Below, in pieces: positions 34,091-50,732 of a DNA stretch of 64,000 nt. The stretch's first letter is position 1. Each line of letters opens with the position of its first letter. The position numbers were made by a program, and so were the translations under genes. The notes beneath the pieces were generated by a model. It saw nothing but the letters and a program-made list of their open reading frames with translations. It ran no database searches and had not been told where the DNA came from. The DNA is taken from positions 434,001 to 498,000 of the forward strand of contig JANJXV010000161.1 in the NCBI GenBank assembly GCA_024803745.1, given 5' to 3'. The stretch comes from Megascapheus bottae (lineage: Eukaryota > Chordata > Mammalia > Rodentia > Geomyidae).

Positions 34091-35454
34091 GGTTGTAGTT
34101 TGTGGGCAGGATGATGGGTTCAAATAGGTTTCCTCTCAATATACCTCATCTGAGTTTCCCTGGAGTTTCCTGGCTTTCTTCCTAGAGAAATGCCTGATAT
34201 ACTGGAATTTTGTCTTGGCCCTGATCCAGCATCTACTTCTTCAAGTGAGACATCCATATCTCTCAGGCCTGAGATCCAAGCCTCCTGACATTTGGCAACA
34301 GCACAGCAACATCTTTCTTCCTCCTGAGCCACAGGCCAAGGGAGCTGACTTGAGCTGGTTGTCACATACAGTGGCTTGGTTACCAGGGTTCCATATTCTG
34401 TTCCATTGTGAGGGAGGTAGGGTCACATTTCAAGGCCCAATGACCAAAGCTCCTTGCTCACAGAAGACCTCCCCAAAGACATACTGGAGGCTGAATCTCC
34501 CTTCCCACCTCACATATGGATGTAGTAAACAGCACACCTTTTTGTTCAAATCCCAAGTCATTAACTAGGCGTAAGTGCTAGCCTGGTCTCAGGCTCAAGG
34601 AGCCTTTCTTAGGTAAGATCCAAACTTAACTGTCACTATTCCCCTTAGCCTTCACAAGACATTTTGCTACACAGTGCCTTCTCAGCTTGCATTTTGCCTC
34701 TTGCACATTTTTTTTGCTAGTCCTGGGACTTGAACTCAGAGCCTGACCATTGTTCGTAGGCTTTCTTTAGGCTATAGCTGTCCCACCAAGCCACAGCACC
34801 ACTTCCAGAGTTTTCTATGTATATGGTACTGCAGAATCAAACCGGACTCTTTTTGTGTGGTAGCCAAGCACTCTACAAATAGATTAAAGACCCAGGCCAT
34901 CTTGCACATATTTTTCACTTCAATCTACTAGGACGTTGTTAGGTTTCTGTATCCTAATCTATTTTTCTTCCTGATGAATATCTGTGCTGTCATCTGTAAA
35001 AATGCAAGTGGGAAAATCACAGAAGCATTGGTGACATAAAAAAAAGTCTTACAGACATAGATAAGTGTTCATTCTTTGTAGGAGAAAGGATATTTTGATA
35101 TGAAGATGATGACTATTTATAAATACTTAATCGGGGTTTAGACTTTGGCCCAGTGGTAGAGTGCTTGCCTAGCATCCATGAAGATCTAGGTTTGAGTCCT
35201 TAATATCACACAGATATAAAAATCCATATGGCAATGTGGCTCAAGTGGCAGAGGGCTAGACTTGGGAAAAGCCAAGAGCAGTGCTCAGGCCCTGAGTTCA
35301 AGCCCCAGGAATGGCAGAAAAAACAAAAGAAAAGAAAAGAAAAGAAATGTGCTTTTTACAAGTTATTCACTCACAGCATTTGCCTCTGAATTCTTCGCTT
35401 CTGCATCTTGTGACTTATCCCTTTCCCTCAATGTAGACAAGAAAAACAGATTTT
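34091..35454 (+). repeat. Segment F next to the REM remains (copy B)
   Basis: Counterpart of 240-1602 with a few substitutions. SINEs at 34,706-34,912 and 35,142-35,345 are in the same positions. Confidence 0.85.
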
Positions 35455-38400
35455 ATTACTTGCTATCCTTTGTCCAATCTTTGGATATTAATTCAAAATA
35501 CAATATTGCCTGAGATATTGTGTGTGTGCATGTGTGTGTGCATCTGCCAATGTGTGCATGCACACATGTGTACAGGGTTTAGGGCTTACTCATAGGGCCT
35601 GTGTGATAACCCTCAGCATCTTTTCCTCAAAGGTATTGGTCTTTCACTTGTAGCTTATTATAGCTAATTGGAGTTGAGAGATTCACTCAATTTCTTGCCC
35701 TGTGCATTGGAACCCAGTGCTGGGTTCTCATATTGTTAATTGTAGCTATAGAGAAGCCTGAGGTCTGGGGATCCTCGTTAGAATCCAGCCCCTGAAAGGA
35801 AGTCACTGATAGAAATCTTTATCTTCAGTTAAGCACGAATAAATAAGGCAAACGTGGAACTGTGGCTCAGTTCCTCTTGTAGCAGCCATGAGAAAATTAG
35901 TAATTGGCAGCACCTGGTCCCTGAAAGAAATCCTTAGCACTGGTTCAAAAAAAGAAAGAAAATAATGAAAAAAATTAAAACTTGCTGAGGAGTCCATAAG
36001 GATAAACGTGCCTGTGAATAATCTTGTCATTTCAGATTCCCTCAAGAGCTTATGTCTCTCTATATTTTTTTCAAGTTTTTTTAAAGATATTTACATATTT
36101 TCTATCTTTCTTAAACAGAGATAGCCATCCACAAAACACAAACACAAACTCTCACACAGTATACCACCCACCCATAAGTGTCTGGCTATGTATATATGTA
36201 TAGTCATATGTATTGATCTGTCTCTCTATACTAATATATAAATGCATAAACATGTGTATTTAGACAAACAGGAAACATACATAGATAGGTCTCAGGCATT
36301 TCCAGATTTTGTGCAAGTCTTCTGAGTACAACTTACCATTGTATTGTTTGTCAAGATAGAGTCCCTCTAACTTTTGGCCAGCTTCTTGTCCTTTGATACT
36401 TTTTTCTGCCAGTCCTGGGTTTTGAACGCTAGGCCTGGATGCTGTCACTGAGCTTGAGATTCTTGCATTCAGTAGTTTATTGCAGATAAGAGTCTCATGG
36501 AGTTTCTGTCCTGGGCTGGCTTTGAATTGTGATCCTCAGATCTCAAACTCCTGAGTAGCTAGGATGACAGTCTTGAGCTACCAGCACCTGGTTCCTTTGC
36601 CTCTTTTACCCTTTTTTTGGCCCCACCACAGCCATGGTATCTACCTTCCTATGTTCTCTCCACCTGCCCCCAGACAGGGGTCTGACAGATGCTTTCCACC
36701 CACTTATTCATGTTCTCCTCTGTATTGGCTGACAGCTAAGACATGCACTCACTTGTCTGGATGCCAAACACAAAGCCATGTGATTGTTTCTCAGTCTGGA
36801 ACATCCTATCAGATTTATAGCACCACAGAGGGTCAGGTTGATGCTCCTCCAGGGCTTCTTAAATTGTTCTCATATTAATCCACAACACGTTTGTCATCAC
36901 TTGTCCAGCTAATTCATGGACTAAAGCAGCATTCCCTACAAACTTAGATCCCAATACCATGAGGACACTCAAGGGTGCATTAGGAGTGTGACCTGCAGGT
37001 GGATGTGAGCCTGTCTAAGTTGGAGGGGATTTCTCCACCACAGGAAATGGAATACAAATTTAGAATCTGCTTTCATGAGGTGACAATCTCTGGCAGATGT
37101 TCTTATCAAATGTGGCACTGCCTACTTCCAGCTTAAAACATGGGTTGATGACCCAGCATAACAGAGAATGTATTCACCCCTGCCCAACAAATAGGCTGGG
37201 ACCCTGAACTTTCAGGTAGCATTTGGCTTTGAAGGTCATGAGATCTTAGTCTACAAATGATGAGCCCCCTCCCGTGAGGCATAGCAAACGGAGCCAAAGT
37301 GCAACCCAGTTATGCACCAGATCAAGCTTCCCTTCTTCAGTAGGGTATGGTTTGAAAACTGTGCATAGCTTCTGTTTGAAGCCAGTCCAGAAAGGAAAGT
37401 CCATGAAACTCTCATTTCCAGTTAACTGCCAAGAAAAAGCCAAAGATAGAGATGAAGCTCAAGAGAGCTAGAGAGCCATCTGAAAAGAATGGCTACACCC
37501 TGCAACATCCTCATTACCTGATCTTGAAAACATCTCTGCGTGCATCCCAGCATGCAGCCAGCATCTGGGGGTGACAGTGACCCCTGCGCACATTGGCAAT
37601 CTGCACTGTCTCTGACATCTGTAATGTGAACCTCATTCTGTTGGGTTTGTGAAGCGGTGTCAACCCTGCAGAAGGACCCAACTGTGCCCTAACTCCCACT
37701 GTCCCCTGGGGCCCCTAGCATTCCCCCATCTGTACCCCTCCTGTGGCTTCTGATCCTATGGAGCCCTCCTGCCCTGTCCAACACTCACATGAAGTGCATA
37801 TTTCTTCTCCTGGGGCAACTTCTCCACAGAGAGTACATGACATGCCCACTCTCCAGGCACGGGGAGATCCTGCCCAAGTAGCAAATCAGTGATAAGGACA
37901 TAAAGTGATGAATAGAATTTTAGATCCTGATGGTAGACAGTCTGCAAAATCCAAGGGAGAATGGAATTGGAGGGGACCAGGGATCAGGATGTGGGCATGG
38001 AGCTTTCCTGCCAAGGGGGTAGGGGAAGTCACAGGCTGGGGGATGCACAGGATGATCCATGGGCCCTGTGCAGCTACTGGGTCACCCCCTTCTTCATCTC
38101 AGCCTTTGGCTTTGAGCTCTGTGATCGTCAAGATGTGCACAGTCTGTACTCTGGCTGGCAGAAGAAAGGACCCTGGGAAGACAATTGTAGACCCATTGTG
38201 AGTGTAGGAAGGGGTAGGCTGGACACCCAGTCCAAGAGGAGCTAAAACTGGAGTCGAGGGGTGTGCAAGGAGTGGGTGTGAGGGTTGTGGGCAGTCACAG
38301 TCACGGCAGAGGTGGCTCTGTCTGTGGGGTGAGTGCCTCCCTGCAGGCACAGCACTGGACATATCAGAGATCCACATGAAAAGGAAAAGCTGGAAATGGC

Positions 38401-41400
38401 ACTATGGTTCAAATGGTAGAGCATCAAACTTGAGCAAAAGAGCTCAGGGACAGTACCCAGGACCTGAGTTCAAGCCTCATGACTGTAAAGGAAAAAGAAC
38501 CAGGACTATGAGAGGGAACCTGGTACTCTCTTGGTCTAATCAGACACAAGAAGAGGGCGGGATAGGCTGTGGAAAAACACAGAGAACATGTTCCCCCAGC
38601 TCATCCTGTCCTGCATGCAGGGACAGCCATGTAACTAGGGCTACGGTGAGATCATCTTCACCCCTGTGCTGCCATCTGAATTGTAGGCCTCTGTCCTGCA
38701 TGGGGTGTCCTGATGGCTGAGCAGGTGTCCTAACCCTAGATGGAGAGCAGCCACTGACTGTGGTATCTAAGGAGAGATCTGTTCCATAGCTATCAGGCCA
38801 CCCAGCATGGGAGCCATAACCACCCCTCACCCAGGTAGAGGCCAATGGTTCTCCAGGTGCTACTAACATTGCCCCACCCGTAGCTCTGGGTACACGTGAC
38901 ATTCCCTCCACAAGGAGCAGGACTAAGTGAAGGATCAGGAAGCTGCCTATGGGCTTCAGATGATGGCCAGGCTGGCACTACAGATGGCCTCAATCTGTCA
39001 CCACCTTCCCCTGCCTCCATCCTTCCTCCATCATGCCTCTCTACCTCCCACCCATTAACCTTGGAAACCAATGAACTGGGCTCTCATCATTCCTCTCATC
39101 TCTTCACCCACCTTGCCATGCGTCCATCCCTCTGTCACTTCCACCCCACACACATCCCACCACCAACCACCCTCTAACTTATGAGGATCCCAGAGGAAGC
39201 TCTTGGTGAAGGGCTTGTGACCACAAAACAGTTACTATCACCCGCTCCGGCCTGATCCACCACAGAATAAGAACAGCCAAGCAGGCACCCACTGCAGCAG
39301 AGTTGCTCTGCTGCCACTCTGATTTCTTCATGGCCAGGACCTGGCTCTCCTCAGCCTCTCAGCTCAGTAACCAGAACATTGTGCTTTCACAGAGCCATGG
39401 CTTCCAGTCTCCATGGACACAATGACATCAAGGTGATGCCAACTTCCCCATCTCTATATACTTCTAACTATGGGATGGGAGCTGAGGTTCTCTTCTGTCA
39501 CTCCATCCGCTAAGAGGCTCATGCAGATTTCTATCCTTTGCTCATCATGGTGACTCTTTGGTTACCAAGTCACTGCTGGGCTTCCAGTTCACCACATATA
39601 GAACCCATACTCCAACACTTTTCTTAGAAGGACTGATGACTTTTAAATATTCTCTAGTTTTAAATTTCTACTTCCTTCTCTTTTTCTTTTATATATTTCC
39701 CTTCCTCACATACTTCTCTTTTTTTACCTTCCTTCTTTCATTCCTGGCCTTGAACTCAAAACCTGGACCTTTTTCTTAGCTGTTCTTTGCTCAAGGTAGC
39801 ACTCTAGCTCTTGAGCCACAGCTCTACTTCAATCTTTGTTCTTGCTCTAAACTGGGAGTATGAGTCTCATGCATTTTTCCCTTTGCTGGGTTGGTTTTAA
39901 ACCACAATACTAAGATCAGGATCCTGAATATGCCTCGGATTACAGGTATTATCTAATCAAAATAAATTCCTGATTTCTTTTTTCGACATAACTAGTTCTT
40001 TCAGGTGAGCCACCAGCCACTCATGCAAGAGCATTGCAAGATCCCAGCATTCATCTTGTCTCCAGTCTTATTCCATCCGTCTCACAATGGTCATCTAAAG
40101 CACCCTGCTGCATGCCTGAAGTCGCAAGGAACGTTCTCAACGCCATGAGAAGCCCCCTTAAGCTCTGCCTCAGACATGCCCAGCACCCATCCCACTTCCA
40201 CATGAGCATTTGTTTAGGAGAAATTTCCTGAGTACATCATCATCTTTTCCTCACCATTCAAATTTCATCTTTGGAGTCATTTCTCCCAGACAAAGAGGAA
40301 CATGATCCATGGTTTGATAGCAGCTCCAGTTTCATAGTCCCAGCCACCAACACCCCCCCCCATTACTCTGCCAGACACCTGAATTCAAGGACAATGTTTT
40401 CACTACCCCTGACTCTTATCAAATGTTTTAACTTATACAGTGCATTAAAATAATTTTACTAAATGGAATAAACACATGGCATCAAGCTTCAGAGTCTTTG
40501 CACCTGAACTTTTAGTGAATAACAGACACACCAGCATTTCTGTAGCCAACAGAAATCTTAGCTTTGAGATTTCAGCATTCCTGGTATCCAAGTTTGGATG
40601 TGCTAACACTGCCCTTAATGGGGCACTTCAATCACACAATCCCACAACAATCAATGTCATTTGACATTCACTGGTAGGTGGTGCTAGGAAAAAGACTGAT
40701 GTGCCAACTCCATGCTGGCTTGACCTATGCCATCTTCAAACCTGGAGCAAGTGGAGCTCCTCTCTCCATGACACCTTTTGTCTACTACCCCAGGAGGACC
40801 TTTACCTTGAGACAAAATTATGAAGACTATCTCTACCAGCAAAGATTCCAGTGAGATGTGCCTACATGGATAAAGCTAAAATCTCACTAAAGTGAGGTTG
40901 TTGGCAGTGCTGGAGCCTGAACTCAGGGCCTGGGCACTAAGCATTTGTACTCAAGACCAGCCCTTTACCACTTGAGCCCAAATTCCATTCCCAGCTGTTT
41001 TTATTTTTGGTAGTAAGAATCTATCAGACTTTCCTTTTCTAGGTGACTTGGAACTTCCATACTCAGATCTCAGCCTCCTGACCAGCCTGGATTAAAAGTG
41101 TGGATCAGCCATGCGCCACACCTGAGGACTTCTGCCAGCATATTTTTTCCCAAAAATTGGAAGAGGAAGATGAGGGAGGGTTGGGCTCATCCTGCCCTGC
41201 ATATGAAGGAGAGCATCCGCGAGTGAACTTCATTCCCTGTTGTAGGCTGCTGGAGGAAAGGAAGCAAATAGGCACAGGCTGGCAGCAGATGCCACAGAAC
41301 AACTTGTGACCAAGACTCCCAGAGCAGACCTCAGAATCGATGACAGAGTTGGATCTACCCAGTAACAGAGGCAGTGGTGACACCTGAAACTGCGCGTTTG

Positions 41401-41507
41401 AGCCTTTGCTGCTAGTAAACAGGGCCACCTATGTCTCAATGAGAAAGGTGAGATTTTGGTGGAGAAGGTGAGATCAAACATTATGTATCATGCCAGAAGA
41501 CAGACTA
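35455..41507. other. Unique sequence plus SINEs, copy B
   Basis: Counterpart of 1,603-7,659. SINEs are at 36,396-36,596 (reverse), 38,380-38,500 (forward), 39,733-39,960 (reverse) and 40,893-41,128 (reverse), with a TG repeat at 35,517-35,577. No gene is recognised. Short open frames differ between the copies through indels. Confidence 0.7.
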
Positions 41508-42387
41508 TAAGGGGTCTTTTATTATTCCAAGTGAAATTTTGGATTTCCTCTTCTGTTTCTTTAAAGAATGACATTGGGATATTGATGAATATTGCACTGA
41601 ATTTGTAGATAGTCCTTATCAAGATTGCCATTTTTACAGTATTACTTCTTCCAAAGCAGGAGCATAGGTTTTTGCATTTCCTCAGTTCTGCATTAATTTC
41701 CTTCTCCAGGGTTTATAGTTCCATCAAAAAGGTGCTTTACATTCTAAGTTAATTCCTAGGTATTTTATTTTCTTTGATAGCAAAATGAGTTGCTATCCTG
41801 ATTCTTGCCTCATTCCTCTCATTTGTTGGCATATAGGAAGGCAGTTGACATTGAGGGTTAATTTTATACCCTGCTACCTTACCAAAGTTTTATATCAGCT
41901 CAAGCAGCTTCGGAGTAGAGTCTATAGGGTTCTTTAAATACAGAATCATGTCATCTGTAAGGAGAGAAAGTTTCAGTTCCTCTTTCCCTTTTCCTCCTCA
42001 CTCCAGTTAGAATGGACAAGATCCAGAAATCTAATAACTTATGCTGGAGGGGATGTGGCCAGGAGGGATCACTACTCCACTGTGGTGGGATTGCAAACTC
42101 GTTCAACCACTATGGAAAGCACTATGGCAGTATCCCAAAAAGACTAAACATAGAGCTCCCCTGTGATCCAGCAATTTCACTACTTGCCAATCGTCCAGAT
42201 AGGACACACTAAATTCACTAGAACAATAACATTTATCACAGCACTATTTACTATAACAAAGGTATGGAACCAACCCAGATGCCCGTCAGTTGATGAGTAG
42301 ATCAAATATGGTGTTTTTACACAATGGAATTCTGTGCTTCTTTCAGAAAGAATGACATAGACGAATTTGTAAGGAAATAGAAAGACT
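41508..42387 (+). mobile_element. L1 fragment with inverted 5' part (copy B)
   Basis: Inverted part 41,508-41,995 and forward part 41,999-42,387. It carries about 32 bp near 41,590 that copy A lacks ('gcactgaatttgtagatag' wording also present in the intact L1), so copy B is closer to the original insertion. Confidence 0.8.
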
Positions 42388-42409
42388 GTAAAGTTTAGAA
42401 ATTAGTTTC

Positions 42410-42581
42410 TGTCTCCTTCTCTCTCTCCTTCTCTATCTCTGTAAAATTTAGAAGTTCCTGTTTCTCTCTCTTTTCTCTCTTTCTCTCTCTCTTTCTGTCT
42501 CTCTCTTTCTGTCTCTCTCTTTCTGTCTCTCTCTCTGTCTCTCTCTCTGTCTCTCTCTCTGTCTCTCTCTCTGTCTCTCTC

Positions 42582-42662
<81 letters not shown>
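42410..42662. repeat. (CT)n/(CTGTCT)n microsatellite, copy B
   Basis: Same site as 8,530-8,768. The pure CT part is longer here (about 42,592-42,658) and the interruptions differ. Confidence 0.97.
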
Positions 42663-42663
<1 letters not shown>

Positions 42664-42837
42664 CAATCCTTAGGCTTGAACTCAGGGCCTGAGCTACTTT
42701 TGCTCAAGGTTAGCACTCTACCATTTGAACAACAGTGCTGCTTCTCGCTTGCTCTTTTCACGTAGTATTGAGGAATCTAACCCAGGCCTTCATCCTTGAT
42801 AGGTTAGCACTCTACCACTAAGCCACACAGTCAGCTT
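42664..42837 (-). mobile_element. SINE, reverse, next to the CT repeat (copy B)
   Basis: Counterpart of 8,770-8,938 with a few substitutions. Confidence 0.8.
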
Positions 42838-43106
42838 TTAGAGGTTTCTGACAAAGGTTTTCCTACATGCTATTATTTCTTCTGTGAGTGCTCTTAATGC
42901 TTGCTGAAGGTTGACTTTGTTTAGAAGACTTACCCTAATGCTCCCATATACAGAGAATCTATATATAGCTAAATGTTTTTCATTACTCAGAATTTCTCTA
43001 TTGTGTATGTTGTCAAATGTACTGAAGAGTGACTTCTGATTAAAAGTCATTGCACATTTGTTCTATTCATTAGTTTTCTTTTCTTCTATGGGAATCAGGT
43101 TTGTGA

Positions 43107-45052
43107 TGAACACAGAAGTATGCCTTCCAGGTCAAACACTTTCCACATTTGTAATATTCATAAGGTTTTTCTCTCCTATGTGCATTTTATACTTAGTCAT
43201 GCGTTCATGATTGATTTTTCATATTCTTATATTCATACGATTTTTATCCTGTGTCTGTGTGGTATCATGCAAACTCAACTATGAGTTCTTCAAAAAAATT
43301 TCCCTTTCATTTTATTCATAGGATTCTATCCAGTGGGTGTTTAGTGATAAATCTTGACTTGTGCCTTCTGGGGAAAAGACTGAACATTTGCTACATTCAT
43401 TAAGGGTTTTATCTTGTGTTGGTTCTGTGACACAAGCTGAGTTTTCTTCCACAGACTAAAAAGTCTTTCCTATTTATTACATTGCTAAGGCTTCTCATAT
43501 GTGTGAACTCTCTTACGCTTCCTGAAGGGTGAATACTGCACGAAAGACTTTCAACTTTGGTTATATTCCTAGGGTTTCTAATATGTGTGAATTCTGTTAT
43601 GCCTCCTTTAATGTGACTTCCATCTGAAGGTCTTACCACATTTGTTTCTCTCCTGTGTGTGTTCTCTGATGCAATTTGAGGGAAGACTTCCATTTGAAAG
43701 ACATTCCACATCGGTTACATTCATAAGGTTTTTCTCCTGTTTGAATTGTCTTATGCATGTTGAGGTTTGGCTTCTGTGTGAAGGACTTTCCACATATGTT
43801 ACACTCATAAGGTGTTTCTCCTGAGTATATTCTCTGATGAACATGGAGTTTTACCTTCCATTTGAAAGACTTTCCGCATTCACTACATGCATAAGTTTTC
43901 TCTCCTGTGTGTGTTCTATTATGCCCATCAAGATATGACTTCCACTTGAAGGTCTTTCCACATTTGTTGCACACATAAGGTTTCTCTCCTGTGTGTGTTC
44001 TTTGATGCAATTTGAGGGAAGTTTTCTGTCTGAAAGACTTTACACATTGGTTACATTCATAAGGTTTCACTCCTGTGTGTATTCTCTGATGAACACGAAG
44101 TTTTCCCTTCCCTTGGAAAGACATTCCACATTCATTACACTTATAAGATTTCTCTCCTGTGTGTGTTATTTGATGAACTCGAAGGTGTATCTTCTGGGTG
44201 AAAGACTTTTCACATTTGTTACATTCATAAGGTTTCTCTTCTGTGTGTCTTCTCTGGTGCAAAGTGAGGTATGATTTCAGTCTAAAAGTCTTCCCACATT
44301 TATCCCATTCATAAGATTTCTCTTCTGTGTGAGATCTCTGATGTGTGCTGAGAGCTGAATTCTGGGCAGAAATTTTATTACGTTCCTCATATTCATAAGG
44401 TTTGTCTTCTCTTGGAGATGGAGGTTGGAGCGTCAGGTCTGACTTCTCAGAAATTAATTTTCACACTTGATGTACGCATCACATATCTCAGGATATTTGC
44501 TCTGAGGTATTGTAAGGCGTATTTCATTACTGAAAGATTTCTCACATTCACTACATGTATGAGGAGTCTCTCCTGTGTACATTTTCAGATGTGTAGTGAT
44601 GGTCGGTGTTAAGTACAATATTTTTCATCACACAGTACATTTAGCAGTTTTCCTCCCTCCCTGAAGAATTTCTTGGGCAGGGAGAACAGAATTATGATAC
44701 TGCAGATCTTTTGGACTGTCACAATCATGAATAAAATGCTCTGAATAGCCGATGGATTTTTTAAGAACAGGAGACATACGAGATCTATATGCAGCATGCA
44801 TCTCATCAGGCTTAGGAGACAGAAGCATGTTCTGACACTTAATGAACTCCTCAGTCCTCACCCCTAAGTTGTTACCGTTATTACTAATCAGCTCTGGATT
44901 ATGTGTAGAGCTCAAATTTAAAGTTGTTGCTAATCTCACGTTTTCCTCCACTTCGATACTACTTGCAACTGCTACTTCACAAAGACATTCATGTGGACTT
45001 TCCTGGCAGGTCTTGAACACATTTTCCATTACCTGGACATCTAAAATGAGTC
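43107..45052 (-). pseudogene. KRAB zinc-finger gene, linker + C2H2 finger exon (copy B), broken
   Basis: Same layout as 9,210-11,169: acceptor at 45,052, open linker, adjacent TGA codons at 44,625-44,630, a TAA further on and the same frameshift. The finger frame 44,262-43,633 is better kept than in copy [11 protein letters not shown] has its Cys, [10 protein letters not shown] has both Cys, and LKLHQRTH has its His. It also has its own lesion, a 14-bp deletion near 43,644 that removes the start of the last good finger (YECIKCGKTF in copy A) and shifts the frame. A finger with Trp for Cys ([10 protein letters not shown]) is shared by both copies. The zinc-finger product is therefore broken here too. 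Confidence 0.88.
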
Positions 45053-45057
45053 CTAGA

Positions 45058-46275
45058 AAAAAAGACACAAACATACATGAGATACAAATATTCCTTACTG
45101 TAAAGGTAATGACTTTACTTTCCCATCCTAAGTGTTAGATATTTTAAAATATAAAATTGGAAATTGATTTGTGAGAAATATATGCTTTTCTCCCTAACAT
45201 ATTAAGAAAATAATATTTTCCAATGACCGATAATGTTTTTCTGTGTTTTAGTTCTCTTTTTATATCACAGGAAATATTTATTGAAATTACCCATCTATGT
45301 ATTGCTACAGTTTTAACCTGAGTACTACCTATAATATACGTGCAGCTGTTTTTTTTAATACTGTTTTGTTTATACATTGAGGAATAGCTGCCTTTCTTTT
45401 ATTTTTGAGAAATAATCTAAATACTGTGCTGTTTTGCATCTTTTTAAAACTTTCTTCTCTTTTCTTTTCTTTTTTTTGTAGTTCATAGGCCTCGGTCCTG
45501 TCCCTGAACACTTCAGCAGAAGACTATAACCCCTATCCTTGAGCTACAGCCCCACATACTCTTTTCTAGAGTTAACTACAGATAAGAGTCTCAGGTCCTG
45601 AGTAGCAGATAGGATTACCTTACCCAGTTTCAATGCTGTTTGCTTATTAACCATTAAGTGAGGAACACGAATTTTTTCTAGATTCAGCGGCCACAAGTTT
45701 GGTGTATATGTCTGTTTGCCTTTGATTCAAGCAAGAACGATTCTTGAGAGTAAGGACTTACACCTATATCCCTTCAGTTACAACTTCTCACTAAAGTCTC
45801 AATTTAGGTATTTGTGGGAATTTTGAAATTTGTTTCTTTCCACTTGAAGTCTTATAAAAATTCCTTTTCTAACACTCCTGTCCCTCAGAACCATGGAAGA
45901 CCAGAAAATCCCCAGCTCATTGTCTAGTTAATTTTCTTATGTTGATTGAAACTTTGTTGTTTTTTTTCCTTCCATTCCTGGGTTTGAACTTAGGACCTAA
46001 CCACTGTCCTTGGGTTTTTTCAAGACTAGTACCCTACCAATGAAGTCATTACTTCTGGCTATTTCTATGTATGTGGTAATAAGGAATCTAACCTGTGTCT
46101 TTGTGCATGCTAGGCAAGCACTCTACCACTAGGCTCAATTTCTGGTGGAAAGGTCTGGTTCTGAATACCAGTCTCTTCCTACCAGCATAAAGATATTATC
46201 CTTATCAGAGAATAATGCCCTGACTTATTCCTTGTTTGCTCAATCATTTATAGTCTTAGTTTTAAACAAATGAAA

Positions 46276-46337
<62 letters not shown>

Positions 46338-46980
46338 GTTTTGTGGTCATGGGACTTGAATTCTAGACCTGGCTGTCCTTCCGGAGCTCTTCAGCTCAAG
46401 GCTACTGCCCTATGTCTTTAGCCTCAACCCCACTTCTCATTTTCTATTGGTTCATTGGAGAGAAGAGTCTAAGGTGTTTTTGTGATAGGTCAGTCTTTGA
46501 ACCTTGATCCTCAGATCTCAGCCTCCTAAGTAGCTAGGATTACAGGCATGAGCCACGGGCTCATGGCTTTCTCATTTTATTTTGTTTCACAGTGATTTCT
46601 ACAGAGAAATCTAACTTTAACTCTACTGCCACATAGAATTCATCATATCACCCTATGATTCTTGGTGCCGGGGGTTTGGGCTAGCATGCACAAAGACCTG
46701 GTTCAGTTCCTTGGTACTACATACAAAGAAAAAGCCAGAAGTGGTGCTATGACTCCAGAAGTAGAGAGCTAGCCTTGAGAAAACCCAAGGACCATGCTCA
46801 GGCCCTGAGACCAAGCATAGGATTGGGAAAAGAAAATGATTCTTGATTCATTCACAAAGAATTCCATAGGTTCCACACAGGATTTAGGGTAACTAAGAAT
46901 ATTATTGCTCAGTACATCACAACATGAACTTACCAATGGGGCTCAGCCTCCAACATCAATATGAAGATGCATTCACTCAC
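45058..46980. other. Intron between finger and KRAB-B exons (copy B)
   Basis: Holds the same SINEs as copy A (45,480-45,625, 45,965-46,145, 46,337-46,565, 46,665-46,835) and a TTTC repeat at 46,279-46,337. No further genes are seen. Confidence 0.75.
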
Positions 46981-47070
46981 CTGTGATATTCTTGTCAGAG
47001 GAATTTCCTATCCAGAGTTCTGCACAGTGCTCTAGCTTGTCAATTAATACAGGTTTGGGAACACAGGGCC
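46981..47070 (-). CDS. KRAB-B exon (copy B)
   Basis: 90 bp with canonical acceptor and donor. It differs from copy A by a synonymous change at the junction Gly codon and by Tyr to Asn in the last residues (DKNIT). Phase is kept on both sides. Confidence 0.87.
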
Positions 47071-47746
47071 CTGTAAATTAGAAACAGTAGAGAATTATTG
47101 CTTATGCTGTGTCATCATTGTTTAAGTTCGCAGACATCCTACTCACAAGTTATCTATTAAATCTTTTCTCTCATTTCTCACTGGGTCCATGGTTGACTTT
47201 TCCCCAGCTCTGGATTCATTTTGTATGGCATAAACTTAGCTGTCTTGCTCAAGGCTAGAAAAATACCAGTTTGAGTCCCAGCTCCACTTACATGCATAGG
47301 TCTTCATGCATGCTAGGCAAGCACTGAACCACAAAGTCAAACTCTTGACACTCCACTAACATTTTTGAGGGGTTACTTGGAGTTATAGAGTTTCATGGCA
47401 ATTTTTATGCCATTGCTGGCTTCAAATTAGAATTCTTAGATTTCTTCCTCCTGAATATTTTAAGATTACAGGCATGAAACATTGCACCTAGTGCCAGGTT
47501 TCCATTATAAACTCACTGTTTAGTGATTTGTAGATCCTATTTCCAATAATGATATATATTCTATTCTGGATGGTTTATCCACTTACAATTACTGTGTAAG
47601 TTTGGAATGTCGTCTCCATTAGAGGAAACATAATTTAGAACTGTTGTCAAAGTATCCTGAAGGTATCCTGAAGAATGAGTACAAAATTACCTTAGGTTTT
47701 CTTTAGAAAGTAATGATACTTCTCAGGGCCTGGAATCTTTCATTTA

Positions 47747-50732
<2,986 letters not shown>
